DNA of 31,404 nucleotides from Acidobacteriota bacterium (GTDB lineage Bacteria > Acidobacteriota > UBA6911 > RPQK01): contig RPQK01000005.1 of assembly GCA_003819755.1 (NCBI GenBank), forward strand, positions 1 through 31,404, read 5' to 3'. The notes under the pieces were generated by a model, which ran no database searches, had not been told where the DNA came from, and was given only the letters and a program-made list of their open reading frames with translations. How positions within the stretch are numbered: the stretch's first letter is position 1; each line of letters begins with the position of its first letter. Of this stretch, positions 16,107 through 24,423 are shown piece after piece. The position numbers were made by a program, and so were the translations under genes.

Positions 16107-17395
16107 TCTACCCAATTGCTGTAACAGGATTAACGTACTTCCAGCTTAAGAGCCGGCTCCACTCGCAGCTTCTGGAGGAGATTGATTTGGAGAGTCTCGA
16201 CCGGCTGGAGGAACCGATTAAGCGAGAGCGAGTGACCCAGACGCTCCGCACCATGCTGGAGCGGGAAAAGGCCCCCTTGGCTCAAAGCGAGCGTGAGCAG
16301 GTGATGCGGGAAATCCTGGACGAACTGTTCGGGCTTGGTCCACTCGAGCCGTTTCTCGCCGACCCGACGGTGTCCGACATCCTTGTAAACGGGCCTCATG
16401 ACATCTACGTTGAACGGCGGGGACTGCTGGAGAAGACCTCGGCGGGCTTCACCGACACCCAGCACCTGATGGGGATCATAGACCGGATCGTCTCCCGGGT
16501 CGGCCGCCGCGTCGACGAGTCCTCGCCGATGGTCGATGCCCGTCTGGCCGACGGCTCGCGAGTCAATGCCATTATTCCCCCGCTGTCGCTCGACGGGCCT
16601 ATTCTCTCGATTCGACGTTTCGGACGCTACCCGCTCACCCAGGACCATCTCCTTATCAACAAGACCATCACCTCGTCGATGCTCGCTTTTCTCGAGGCCT
16701 GCGTGAAAGGGAAGCTCAACGTCCTGATCTCAGGAGGGACGGGAGCCGGGAAGACAACGCTACTAAACGTCCTCTCCGGTTTTATCCCCGAGAATGAACG
16801 AGTCGTCACGATCGAAGATGCAGCCGAGCTGCAGCTGAAACAGGATCACGTGGTGAGACTCGAGACACGGCCCCCGAATATCGAAGGCAAAGGGGCAGTC
16901 CGCCAGCGACAGCTGGTGACTAATGCTCTGCGCATGAGGCCCGATCGCATCATCGTCGGCGAAGTCCGAGGTGAAGAGGCCGTAGACATGCTCCAGGCAA
17001 TGAATACAGGGCACGAGGGATCCTTGACGACCATCCATGCCAACAACCCGAGGGATGCCCTCCTGCGCCTGGAGACAATGGTTTCGATGGCCAACCTGAA
17101 TCTGCCGGAGAAAGCGATTCGGCAACAAATCGCGTCCGCCATCAACGTGATTGTGCAGATCGTTCGCCTCACGGACGGATCACGGAAAATCTCAACCATA
17201 ACCGAGGTCACCGGAATGGAGGGGCCGACCGTCACCGCTCAGGACCTGTTTGTTTTCGAGCGGCAGGGTTACGACCCCGACATGAGGGTGCGTGGCCGGT
17301 TTCGCTCGACCGGTATCCGTACCAGGTTCAGCGAGAAACTTATCGCTGCCGGCATACAGCTGGATCCCGGCTGGTTTTTCCCCGAGAACGCCTAA
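16103..17395 (+). CDS. cpaF: Secretion ATPase CpaF/TadA
   Basis: The 430-residue type II/IV secretion ATPase that powers pilus extension (and in Tad systems probably retraction). Motifs in order are Walker A GGTGAGKTT (211-219), Asp-box VTIEDAAELQL (235-245), Walker B-like RIIVGEVRGEEA (282-293) and the His box HEGSLTTIHANNP (304-316). The N-terminal part includes LADPTVSDILVNGP and the VERRGLLE segment, typical of CpaF. It is a cytoplasmic hexamer contacting TadB/TadC. All key residues are present. Confidence 0.95.
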   Translation: MIYPIAVTGLTYFQLKSRLHSQLLEEIDLESLDRLEEPIKRERVTQTLRTMLEREKAPLAQSEREQVMREILDELFGLGPLEPFLADPTVSDILVNGPHDIYVERRGLLEKTSAGFTDTQHLMGIIDRIVSRVGRRVDESSPMVDARLADGSRVNAIIPPLSLDGPILSIRRFGRYPLTQDHLLINKTITSSMLAFLEACVKGKLNVLISGGTGAGKTTLLNVLSGFIPENERVVTIEDAAELQLKQDHVVRLETRPPNIEGKGAVRQRQLVTNALRMRPDRIIVGEVRGEEAVDMLQAMNTGHEGSLTTIHANNPRDALLRLETMVSMANLNLPEKAIRQQIASAINVIVQIVRLTDGSRKISTITEVTGMEGPTVTAQDLFVFERQGYDPDMRVRGRFRSTGIRTRFSEKLIAAGIQLDPGWFFPENA

Positions 17396-17409
17396 CAGGA
17401 GAAAAACAG

Positions 17410-18381
17410 ATGGTTGTTCTGCTCACACTATTGGTCTTTGTGGCCGCGTTCGGATTGGCTCTGAGCGCGGCCTACTTCCTGGTTGTGGCGCCGGGGCAGC
17501 GCAAGCGGATGAGGGTCCGACTGCAGTCCATTCAGGAAATGTCCCTCAGTCCGTCCATGAGCCTCGAAGCGAACCTCCTGGCTGAACAGCTGATTGACGA
17601 GCTGCCAGGTTTTCAGCGCACACTGGCCACGCTGCCCCTGTTCACTCACCTGCGTCGCTACACGGCACAGGCCGCCGTTGACATGCAAGTCACCACGGTG
17701 ATGTTAATCTCCCTTGGACTTGCAGTCGGGGGCTTGCTGGTTACGCTGCTCGTGGGACTTCCGGCGGCCCTGTCCCTGATGGCCGCTGTGGCCGCCGGGG
17801 CGATTCCCGCACTGGTGGTGGCCTATAAACGCGACAGACGGTTCTCCAAATTCGAAGAGCTCTTCCCGGACAGCCTTGACCTGCTTTCTCGGGCGGTTCG
17901 GGCCGGCCATGCGTTCACGACGGGGCTCCAGTTGATTGCCAACGAGATGCCTAACCCCGTCGCCGAGGAGTTCCGTCAGACCTATGACCAGCAAAACCTC
18001 GGCTTGCCGCTCCGGGACGCTCTTCACAACCTGGCGGTCCGGATGCCGACCTCCGATGTTCGCATCTTTGTTACCGCGCTCCAAATCCAGCGGGAGAGTG
18101 GGGGAAACCTGGCGGAGGTGCTCGACAACCTCTCCTGTGTCATACGGGAACGGTTCAAGCTTTACCGGCAAGTCAAAATCTACACGGCCGAAGGGCGTCT
18201 CTCCCTGTACGTTCTAACCGCCCTTCCCCTGGTAGCGCTGATCCTGTTCTACCTGACCAACCCGGAATACATGTCCCCGCTTTTTGTCGATCCGCTCGGA
18301 AAAAAGATGCTGGCGGGGGGGGCCATCATGCAGGTTATCGGCTATCTGATCATAAAAAGAATCACGCGCGTGGCGGTCTGA
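17410..18381 (+). CDS. tadB: Tad inner-membrane platform protein TadB
   Basis: The 323-residue protein is of the type II secretion F family (T2SSF). An N-terminal membrane helix is followed by two central helices (LISLGLAVGGLLVTLLVG and ALSLMAAVAAGAIPALVV), the cytoplasmic T2SSF domain (PDSLDLLSRAVRAGHAF ... IFVTALQIQRESGGNLAEVLDNL) and a C-terminal helix pair. It forms the membrane platform with TadC, next to the CpaF ATPase. It begins 14 bases after cpaF with a GGAG-type ribosome site. Confidence 0.93.
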   Translation: MVVLLTLLVFVAAFGLALSAAYFLVVAPGQRKRMRVRLQSIQEMSLSPSMSLEANLLAEQLIDELPGFQRTLATLPLFTHLRRYTAQAAVDMQVTTVMLISLGLAVGGLLVTLLVGLPAALSLMAAVAAGAIPALVVAYKRDRRFSKFEELFPDSLDLLSRAVRAGHAFTTGLQLIANEMPNPVAEEFRQTYDQQNLGLPLRDALHNLAVRMPTSDVRIFVTALQIQRESGGNLAEVLDNLSCVIRERFKLYRQVKIYTAEGRLSLYVLTALPLVALILFYLTNPEYMSPLFVDPLGKKMLAGGAIMQVIGYLIIKRITRVAV

Positions 18382-18390
18382 GGAGTGGTC

Positions 18391-19308
18391 ATGAACACAG
18401 CCCTTTTTATCGGCATCGGGTTACTTGTTTTCATCGGCTCGTTTTCCGGCCTTTATACCCTGACCCAGCGAAGGCTTAAGGTACGGGAGAGAGTCGGCCG
18501 GCAGGGGACGGGAGAACCCGTGGACGAGTCAGGCTGGGTGGAGATCAGAACACGCACCGAGCAGGTGCTTAAACCCCTCGGGGAGATGATTCCACGGTCC
18601 AGTCAGGAAATGTCCAAACAGGAAGCTCGACTGGCTAAGGCGGGAATTCGGCGTAAGGAGGCGGTCCTCTTCTTCTACGGAGTTCAGCTCAGCCTGGTTA
18701 TTCTGTTCCTGGTTGGTTTCGCAGCCACCGGCTACCTGGCGCAGAACTGGTTACTTTATCCGATTCTCTCGGTGTTGCTGGGGGCTTCTCTGCCGGACTT
18801 CTGGTTGCGCCAGAGAATCCGCACGCGCAAGGATCGGATCCAGTTCGCGCTGCCCGACGCCCTGGACCTGCTGGTTGTGACGGTGGAGGCGGGGCTGGGT
18901 CTAGACCAAAGCGTCAACCGGATCGGACAAGAAATCCGAACGACACATCGGGACCTGTCGGAAGAGTTTCAGCTTTACAACCTGGAGGTGGCGGCGGGCA
19001 GGAGCCGGGCCCAGGGCCTGCGTAATATGGCGGCCCGATGCGATGTCGACGACATGAAAGCCCTCACCGCCGTTCTTATCCAGACAGATCGCTTCGGGAC
19101 TAGTGTCGCCCAGTCTCTCCGGGTATTTTCCGAGTCGATGCGGACCAAACGACGCCAGCGCGCCGAGGAACGCGCCGCCAAAATGGCGGTCAAGATGATC
19201 ACCCCGATGGTCCTCTTTGTTTTCCCGTCGATCTTCATCGTGGTCGCTGGTCCGGCAGTTATCGCGATCGTCCGGGAGTTCGTGCCATTCCTGGCGGGAC
19301 AGAAATAG
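18391..19308 (+). CDS. tadC: Tad inner-membrane platform protein TadC
   Basis: The 305-residue partner of TadB is also of the T2SSF family. A first helix (FIGIGLLVFIGSFSGLYTL) is followed by a cytoplasmic segment, helices around residues 90-135, the domain FALPDALDLLVVTVEAGLGLDQSV ... DDMKALTAVLIQTDRFGTSVAQSLRVFSESMR, and a C-terminal helix ending IAIVREFVPFL. The ATG at 18391 is preferred, with AGGAG at 18381-18385; an upstream GTG at 18385 overlaps that site and would add only two residues. It follows tadB by 9 bases. Confidence 0.92.
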   Translation: MNTALFIGIGLLVFIGSFSGLYTLTQRRLKVRERVGRQGTGEPVDESGWVEIRTRTEQVLKPLGEMIPRSSQEMSKQEARLAKAGIRRKEAVLFFYGVQLSLVILFLVGFAATGYLAQNWLLYPILSVLLGASLPDFWLRQRIRTRKDRIQFALPDALDLLVVTVEAGLGLDQSVNRIGQEIRTTHRDLSEEFQLYNLEVAAGRSRAQGLRNMAARCDVDDMKALTAVLIQTDRFGTSVAQSLRVFSESMRTKRRQRAEERAAKMAVKMITPMVLFVFPSIFIVVAGPAVIAIVREFVPFLAGQK

Positions 19309-19379
19309 GAGCAGCAGGTGGGGTAAGCGGCACTTGATCCGCTGTCGGCGGAAGTTGCCTGTGAAAAGGGCGGTGCATA

Positions 19380-21179
19380 GTGAAGATCAAATACACACGA
19401 CGGCAAGTCCCAGTCAACAAGGCGCTTGTTTTCCTGCTCACCCTCACTCTCGTCTTTGTGCAGTCCTGCACTCGACACGCGTCGGTGATGAGCCGCCGGA
19501 CAGCAACCGGGCACCAAGCCTACCATCCGGTCCATCCTCACAACCTCTCGACCTATATTCGCGCGGTCCTTAAGATCTCGGAGGAGAAAACGGCAGGCCA
19601 GGATGCGGCTTCCAAGAAGCTGTTGGCTGAGAATCCGGAGTTGGCCGCGCTGGCCGGGCGAGTGGAGTCCGACCCAGCAGATTCGGCTGCCCGGCTCGCC
19701 CTGGCCCGAGGATATTTAGAGGCTGGCCTGCTGTCCTCCGCCCACCACGAGTTCTCTATGCTTTCCTCTGCCACACCGAACGCCGAGACCGAGATCGGTC
19801 TATCCGAGATATGGACAAGATGGGGTGACCTGGCGCTGGCGACACAATACGTCCGATCAGCTCTGAATTTGCAGCCGGACTCCGTTCCGGCCTGGGAACA
19901 GGCCGGACGCCTCGCTCTGCGGGGGGGTGATGCCAAGGCTGCGGCCTCGGCCTTTGACACTGCGCTGAGATTCCGTCCCTCGGACCCGGTGCTGCTTGCC
20001 AACCTCGGTTACTCCCATCTGCTCGCCGGCGAGTGGGACGCAGCGCGAGTGAGCCTCCAGAAGGCTGTTGATCTAGACGGCTCCCTGGTTCAAGCACGCA
20101 ACAACCTGGGAATAGTTTTGGCGCAGCTTGGCCAGAAAGAGCCGGCCCTGGCTCAGTTCTCCGCCGTCTCCGATCGCGCTACCGCCCTCAACAACCTTGG
20201 TGTTGTCTATCTCGAAAACAGAGATTGGAGTGAGGCGAGCACAACCTTCAGAGAGGCCGTGGCGCTGAAGCCGGACTACAGCAAGGCGCAGGAAAACCTC
20301 AGCCAGGCCGAATCGATGACCGCTCCGCCTGCTGTAATCATGCTCCCCTCTGCTCCCTCCCCGGACCCCGCCCCCCAGACCACCAACCAATACACGTCAA
20401 GCGCTGCCCCGGACACGAGGGCGGGGCTGAATATGCAGCGACCCGTCCCGAGTGTGCCTGCAGAAGCCGGAATCCAGCCGGACCCCGTCCGTCCCCCAAG
20501 CCGGATTCCGGCCGCCGAGGCCCGGATGATCCTCAGGGACCAGTTCTCGGTGGTTTCGAAGAACGACCCACCTCCCACCGTCGTCTACCTCGGAACCCCG
20601 CGCGACGCGGGGAGTGCGGGATGGACTCCCCCGCTTCCACCCGAGGCGGGCCTTGAACTCGTTACCCCATCGTCCGGGCCTGCCCTCCTGCACAGCTCGC
20701 TGGAGGAGGTCGAGGCACCCTGGGAGAACCTCAAGAGATTCCAACCGGCGAGACTGAGCCGCCGCCTGGGCGAGATCGTTGTCACTCGGACCCTGGAAAG
20801 GGCGTTCAAGGATTGCAGCGCCAACAAGGAGAGCCTGAACCGCCGCGAGATTCTGGCGAGCGGGCCCGTATTGGAGGTCGTTGGCCCGCACCCTGTCGCG
20901 GTTCAGCTTCGCCCGTCGTTACGTTCCCCGGGATACTCCAGGCTCGCCGACCTGCGATCCCACCTGCAGATCACCACTGTTCTGGCGGCCAGCCACCCGG
21001 GCGCCCTGAAGCCGACCAAGGAGCGAGAGACTTCAATGGGTGTTGTCGTACTTATCGTTCTCATGGGAGCGGCTGTGGGCGCCGTCATCGGCCTGCTGCT
21101 TAGCGGCCCTTTGGGGGCATTGGTCCTGGGCATCATCGGCGTGCTGCTGGCTCTGGCCATCGTGCTGTTGGAGTTGTAG
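19380..21179 (+). CDS. TadD-like TPR protein with extra C-terminal membrane domain
   Basis: The 599-residue product starts with a hydrophobic segment ending VFVQSC, which may be a weak lipobox with lipidation at Cys30. Residues 100-310 hold about six tetratricopeptide repeats (for example SVPAWEQAGRLALRGGDAKA; ALNNLGVVYLENRDWSEAST). A Pro/Ala/Ser-rich linker covers about 312-440, a region of unknown fold about 445-545, and a Gly-rich double membrane helix ends the chain (GVVVLIVLMGAAVGAVIGLL and LGALVLGIIGVLLALAIVLL, 554-597). TadD lipoproteins of Tad loci carry only the TPR part, so this is an enlarged version or a fusion. It starts at GTG 71 bases after tadC, and the next gene begins three bases after its stop. 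Confidence 0.78.
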   Translation: MKIKYTRRQVPVNKALVFLLTLTLVFVQSCTRHASVMSRRTATGHQAYHPVHPHNLSTYIRAVLKISEEKTAGQDAASKKLLAENPELAALAGRVESDPADSAARLALARGYLEAGLLSSAHHEFSMLSSATPNAETEIGLSEIWTRWGDLALATQYVRSALNLQPDSVPAWEQAGRLALRGGDAKAAASAFDTALRFRPSDPVLLANLGYSHLLAGEWDAARVSLQKAVDLDGSLVQARNNLGIVLAQLGQKEPALAQFSAVSDRATALNNLGVVYLENRDWSEASTTFREAVALKPDYSKAQENLSQAESMTAPPAVIMLPSAPSPDPAPQTTNQYTSSAAPDTRAGLNMQRPVPSVPAEAGIQPDPVRPPSRIPAAEARMILRDQFSVVSKNDPPPTVVYLGTPRDAGSAGWTPPLPPEAGLELVTPSSGPALLHSSLEEVEAPWENLKRFQPARLSRRLGEIVVTRTLERAFKDCSANKESLNRREILASGPVLEVVGPHPVAVQLRPSLRSPGYSRLADLRSHLQITTVLAASHPGALKPTKERETSMGVVVLIVLMGAAVGAVIGLLLSGPLGALVLGIIGVLLALAIVLLEL

Positions 21180-21182
21180 GAG

Positions 21183-22775
21183 ATGAAAGCGATCCCTTTC
21201 CGGTCTGAATGGAGTCTGGCGGCGCCCCGCATACGCATTGAGAGTGTGTGGGTTCTTCTGCCGGTCGCGGTGGTGCTCTACCACGCACTCGTACGCCCCC
21301 TGCAACTGCTCGATTTCTGGTGGCACCTGAAAGCCGGGGAAGTCATCGTCACAACCGGGACCATTCCCAGGGTGGACCAATTCTCTTTCACCGCTCAGGG
21401 CACGATCTACATCCTGCAGAACTGGTTGGCGGAGGCGATCTACTACTGGCTCTTCGGGGTTGGAGGGCTGCCGGCCGTTATCACTTTCAACGCATTCCTG
21501 CTCGTTCTGGCACTGCTTCCCATCCTGTACCTGTCCCATCGCGCGGCCGGCAGCATCCGAATCGGCGTCCTGGGCGCCTATCTCGCCGCCATCTCGTTGA
21601 TTCTGTACAGCAACACGCGCCCACAAGTCTTCTCGTTCGTCTGCTTCTCGATCTTTTATTGGATCCTGATCGAGTTCGAAAACGGCCGGCGCAATCTTTT
21701 GTGGGTGCTTCCGCTCCTGATGGCTGCCTGGGTGAATCTTCATGGGGCCTTCCCGCTCGGCTTCGTGCTGATACTCTTGTTGCTCGTGACTCACGCCGCG
21801 CGAAGGCTGCTGACAGGCGCCAGCAGCACGACTCTCGGCTGGCCGCAGCTGGGGCAGCTGGGGCTAGCCTTTGCCGCCTCAGTCGGCGCTTCGTTTCTGA
21901 ATCCCGAGGGTTACCGCCTCTACGGCTATGTCTGGGACGTTCTGGCCAACCCCGCCTCCAGGATGTTCGTGACCGAGTGGCAACCACCGCGAATCGACCG
22001 CCTGGACGGCCTTCTGATTTGTTTCGGTCCGTTCTTGCTGACTCTCCTGGTCCTGATGTATTCAGCCCAACGCCCGAACCTGACCGAAATGGCTCTGTTC
22101 CTCGTATTCGCCTCCTACGCGATGACGTCCTCCAGGAACGGGATCTGGTTTTGCCTGGCAGCGTCCCCGGTGCTGGCTCGACACCTGGCATCTTTTGATC
22201 GCCAAAAGCTCCTGGCTCCCCTCGCCGTCCGGGGGGTTGGAAGGCGGCTGATCCAGTGGTGGGAGAACCAACAGAGGGTCTCTGTGGACCCCAGGTATGG
22301 CGTCAATACCCTCATATTGGTTCTGCTGGCGCTGGTAACCATCGCCGTGTCTCCCTGGGTCTACCCGCGCCTGTTGGGAACAAGCTTGGAGCAAGCGCTT
22401 TACGATCCTGCAACCCCGGTTGGCGCGGTTGACTTCCTGGAGAGCGGGCATCACCAGGGACACATCTTCCATCCGCAGATGTACGGCGACTACCTGATGT
22501 GGCGGCTGGGGCCCGAACAGAAGACGTTCTTTGACGGACGGGTCCATCTCTTTGACAAATCGACTGTGGAAGACTATCTCTTCGCGTTCCACGACTCCAA
22601 CTGGGAGAAGAGGCTCGAAAAATACGATATCCGCTACCTGCTCCTGAGGAAGGTCGAGGCAGACAAGAAGATGCTCCAGTCGGCACGGTTATCGAAGAGA
22701 TGGCAAGTCGTCTACGAAGACGATTTGTCCGTACTATTGGAGCGGGCGGAGGGCTCGGGCACCGGTGGGTTGTGA
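21183..22775 (+). CDS. Polytopic GT-C-like membrane protein at the end of the tad operon
   Basis: A 530-residue protein with about ten membrane segments up to residue 400 and a periplasmic C-terminal part. The N-terminal loop reads LDFWWHLKAGEVI ... GTIPRVDQFSFT, followed by LQNWLAEAIYYWLF and later AWVNLHGAFPLG. This pattern is shared by a large family of bacterial membrane proteins resembling lipid-linked-sugar glycosyltransferases (GT-C fold). The C-terminus has YGDYLMWRL and FFDGRVHLF, also typical. No specific enzyme can be named. It begins three bases after the TPR gene with AGGAG overlapping the stop, so it is almost surely co-transcribed with the pilus genes and could glycosylate a surface component. 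Confidence 0.72.
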   Translation: MKAIPFRSEWSLAAPRIRIESVWVLLPVAVVLYHALVRPLQLLDFWWHLKAGEVIVTTGTIPRVDQFSFTAQGTIYILQNWLAEAIYYWLFGVGGLPAVITFNAFLLVLALLPILYLSHRAAGSIRIGVLGAYLAAISLILYSNTRPQVFSFVCFSIFYWILIEFENGRRNLLWVLPLLMAAWVNLHGAFPLGFVLILLLLVTHAARRLLTGASSTTLGWPQLGQLGLAFAASVGASFLNPEGYRLYGYVWDVLANPASRMFVTEWQPPRIDRLDGLLICFGPFLLTLLVLMYSAQRPNLTEMALFLVFASYAMTSSRNGIWFCLAASPVLARHLASFDRQKLLAPLAVRGVGRRLIQWWENQQRVSVDPRYGVNTLILVLLALVTIAVSPWVYPRLLGTSLEQALYDPATPVGAVDFLESGHHQGHIFHPQMYGDYLMWRLGPEQKTFFDGRVHLFDKSTVEDYLFAFHDSNWEKRLEKYDIRYLLLRKVEADKKMLQSARLSKRWQVVYEDDLSVLLERAEGSGTGGL

Positions 22776-22809
22776 AGACCCTTTTTACCGAGCCGCGCAC
22801 GCCCGCTTT

Positions 22810-23724
22810 TCACATCCCTTGCCTCATCGCTCCGGTGTGATGTGTGGGGATCGCCGTGAGCACGCCCTGGCTCACCATGATGGCCATCGTCACAGTACCT
22901 TCGCCCGTGCTGGTCACTTCCATATACCCATCGAAGCTGGCGGGCACCTGGTTGCCGAAGAGCTCCCGTATGAACTTCGCCGTCTGATTACCTGCCGCCA
23001 GCCCGACCACAGTTTGCCCGGCGGTTGTGCCATCAGCATTCTTCAGCGTCAGCTGGATATCCACCGTTTTAGCAGAGGTATTCACAATGGCCACCCCGGT
23101 TTCGCCGTTGGCATCCGCGCTGGCCGGCATGACGGAATTCACAAATTGAGACCGCTCGAACATGCTCGGAATCACTCCCGCTTGAGACCGCAACTGGGCT
23201 CCCTGCCGGACGGAAAAGACCGCCGACGCGGACAGTTTTTCACCGCGCATGATCGGATGGTTGCCCATCATCCCCCAGCTGGTCTGTTGCGAGATCGGTT
23301 CATCGACCTCAATGAGCGCCCAGCCGACTTTCGTGTTCGAGTCGGGCGACGTCAGATTCAACCGAACCATCTGCGAGGCTTCGAGGGTGAATGGATGCTC
23401 TGACTGATTCGCGCTGTCATTCACTCGGACCGTGAGCGGGTTGCCGCTTGAATCGAAGAAAAGCACGCGGCCGGTCGTCTTCAGGCTCTCGGCGGTCGCC
23501 CAGGGCATCCGCTGAGTGTTTCCCCAGTTGAGGAGGACGATCGATATCGTTATGTCGGGACCAATTGCCAGCTGCGGGAGCACGAGGTTGTGCTCGAGCG
23601 GCCTGCCCGCATGCCCGGTCATATCGCCCAAACCAGGCCCGTGGCTGCCCCCCGGTCCCATTTGAGCCCAAGCCGACCCGGCAAGCAGCGAAAGCCCGAC
23701 CAGTGTGTGAAGCAAAAACTTCAT
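22810..23724 (-). CDS. Secreted two-module beta-sandwich-like protein
   Basis: The 304-residue protein has a clear signal peptide (LLHTLVGLSLLAGSAWAQ, cleavage after about residue 20), then a Gly/His/Met-rich stretch. Two modules of similar pattern follow. One runs from LPQLAIGPDITISIVLLN to GWALIEVDEP, with SSGNPLTVRV in the middle. The second runs from MPASADANGETGVAIVNTSAKTVDIQLTL to FDGYMEVTSTG, with NADGTTAGQ and AKFIRELFG. This layout resembles a secreted, adhesin-like family I associate with Acidobacteria; no enzymatic motif is present. GGAGGTGG precedes the ATG. It converges on the GT-C-like gene. Confidence 0.72.
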   Translation of the reverse strand: MKFLLHTLVGLSLLAGSAWAQMGPGGSHGPGLGDMTGHAGRPLEHNLVLPQLAIGPDITISIVLLNWGNTQRMPWATAESLKTTGRVLFFDSSGNPLTVRVNDSANQSEHPFTLEASQMVRLNLTSPDSNTKVGWALIEVDEPISQQTSWGMMGNHPIMRGEKLSASAVFSVRQGAQLRSQAGVIPSMFERSQFVNSVMPASADANGETGVAIVNTSAKTVDIQLTLKNADGTTAGQTVVGLAAGNQTAKFIRELFGNQVPASFDGYMEVTSTGEGTVTMAIMVSQGVLTAIPTHHTGAMRQGM

Positions 23725-23783
23725 ATACTTCCACCTCCATAGTCAGGATAACCGAACCTCGGCCGTGCCCCGTAGCCTGGCGC

Positions 23784-23843
23784 GTCGGATACGAACGTCA
23801 AGTACAATCTGCCAACAGATCGTGCTTGACGTTCGTATCCGAC
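23784..23843. repeat. 60-nt near-perfect palindrome
   Basis: Arms of 28 nt (23784-23811 and 23816-23843) flank the loop CCAA. The outer 19 bp (GTCGGATACGAACGTCAAG and its complement) are perfect, and the inner part has one mismatch and one wobble. No T-run follows on either strand. It sits 10 bases after the stop of the DsrE-like gene and 60 bases before the start of the secreted-protein gene. Possible roles are a terminator/processing hairpin, an operator, or a small mobile palindromic element. Confidence 0.85.
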
Positions 23844-23852
23844 TTTGGAGTC

Positions 23853-24185
23853 TCACAAAGTCACGGTCTGGTCGGCCGTCATGAGCAGTTCTGCGATTTC
23901 GCCCATGTCGCTGACCCGGCCGACTGCCAGCGAATCCTTCAGGCTGAAGAACGAGACGCAGGTTCCGCAAGCCAGCAGGTCGACTCCCGCGTTCGCGAGC
24001 CCTTCCAGGGCATCGAGAACGGTTGACCCGCGAGCCAGGAGTTTCACTCCGGAATTATAGAAGACGATAGCGTCTGGCCCATCCCCCCGGGCCCAGAGTT
24101 TTCTCAGAAACGACCCGATCAGCTTCTGGCCCAGCTCGACATCGCCTCGGCCCATCGAATCACTGTTGATCACCAACACCCTCAT
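23853..24185 (-). CDS. DsrE/YedF-like small sulfur-relay protein
   Basis: The 110-residue protein begins MRVLVINSDSMGRGDVELGQKL and has FYNSGVKLL and DLLACGTCVSFFSLKDSLAVG. These match the DsrE-like domain found at the C-terminus of YedF-type selenium/sulfur-metabolism proteins. The Cys-Gly-Thr-Cys motif (about residues 73-76) is at the family's conserved cysteine position and could carry persulfide or selenide. The N-terminal SirA/TusA-like domain of full YedF proteins is absent, and no TusA gene is adjacent. It is cytoplasmic. An AGGAAGGAA ribosome site precedes the ATG. Confidence 0.82.
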   Translation of the reverse strand: MRVLVINSDSMGRGDVELGQKLIGSFLRKLWARGDGPDAIVFYNSGVKLLARGSTVLDALEGLANAGVDLLACGTCVSFFSLKDSLAVGRVSDMGEIAELLMTADQTVTL

Positions 24186-24423
24186 GCTAACGGTTCCTTC
24201 CTCTGACTTGTCGGGCTACAGCTCTTATTTCATCGGCGAATTCGAAGTGTGGATTTCGCCATCCGCCCCCGGATTTACTGTCAGGACTATCGGCTTGGTG
24301 AACTAAACCACCCGCTGAAAATCGCTGCTCAACCGCCGCTGACCTGGTTGGTCCGCTTACACCGCCCGCGCCGCGGCGAGCCGCTTCGCTTCGCGCCGTG
24401 CGTGGCATGGCACTGTAAAACGG

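Noticed and set aside
22752..22794. GGCTCGG / CCGAGCC pair with an inner GGGT/ACCC stem and TTTTT after the GT-C-like gene, as a terminator
   Set aside because: The inner stem has only 4 bp and the T-run lies inside the outer stem, so it does not form a normal intrinsic terminator; possible but weak.
24187..24408. A 73-residue frame on the minus strand upstream of the DsrE-like gene
   Set aside because: No ribosome binding site and an Arg/Ala-rich composition; the 238-base gap is more likely promoter sequence.
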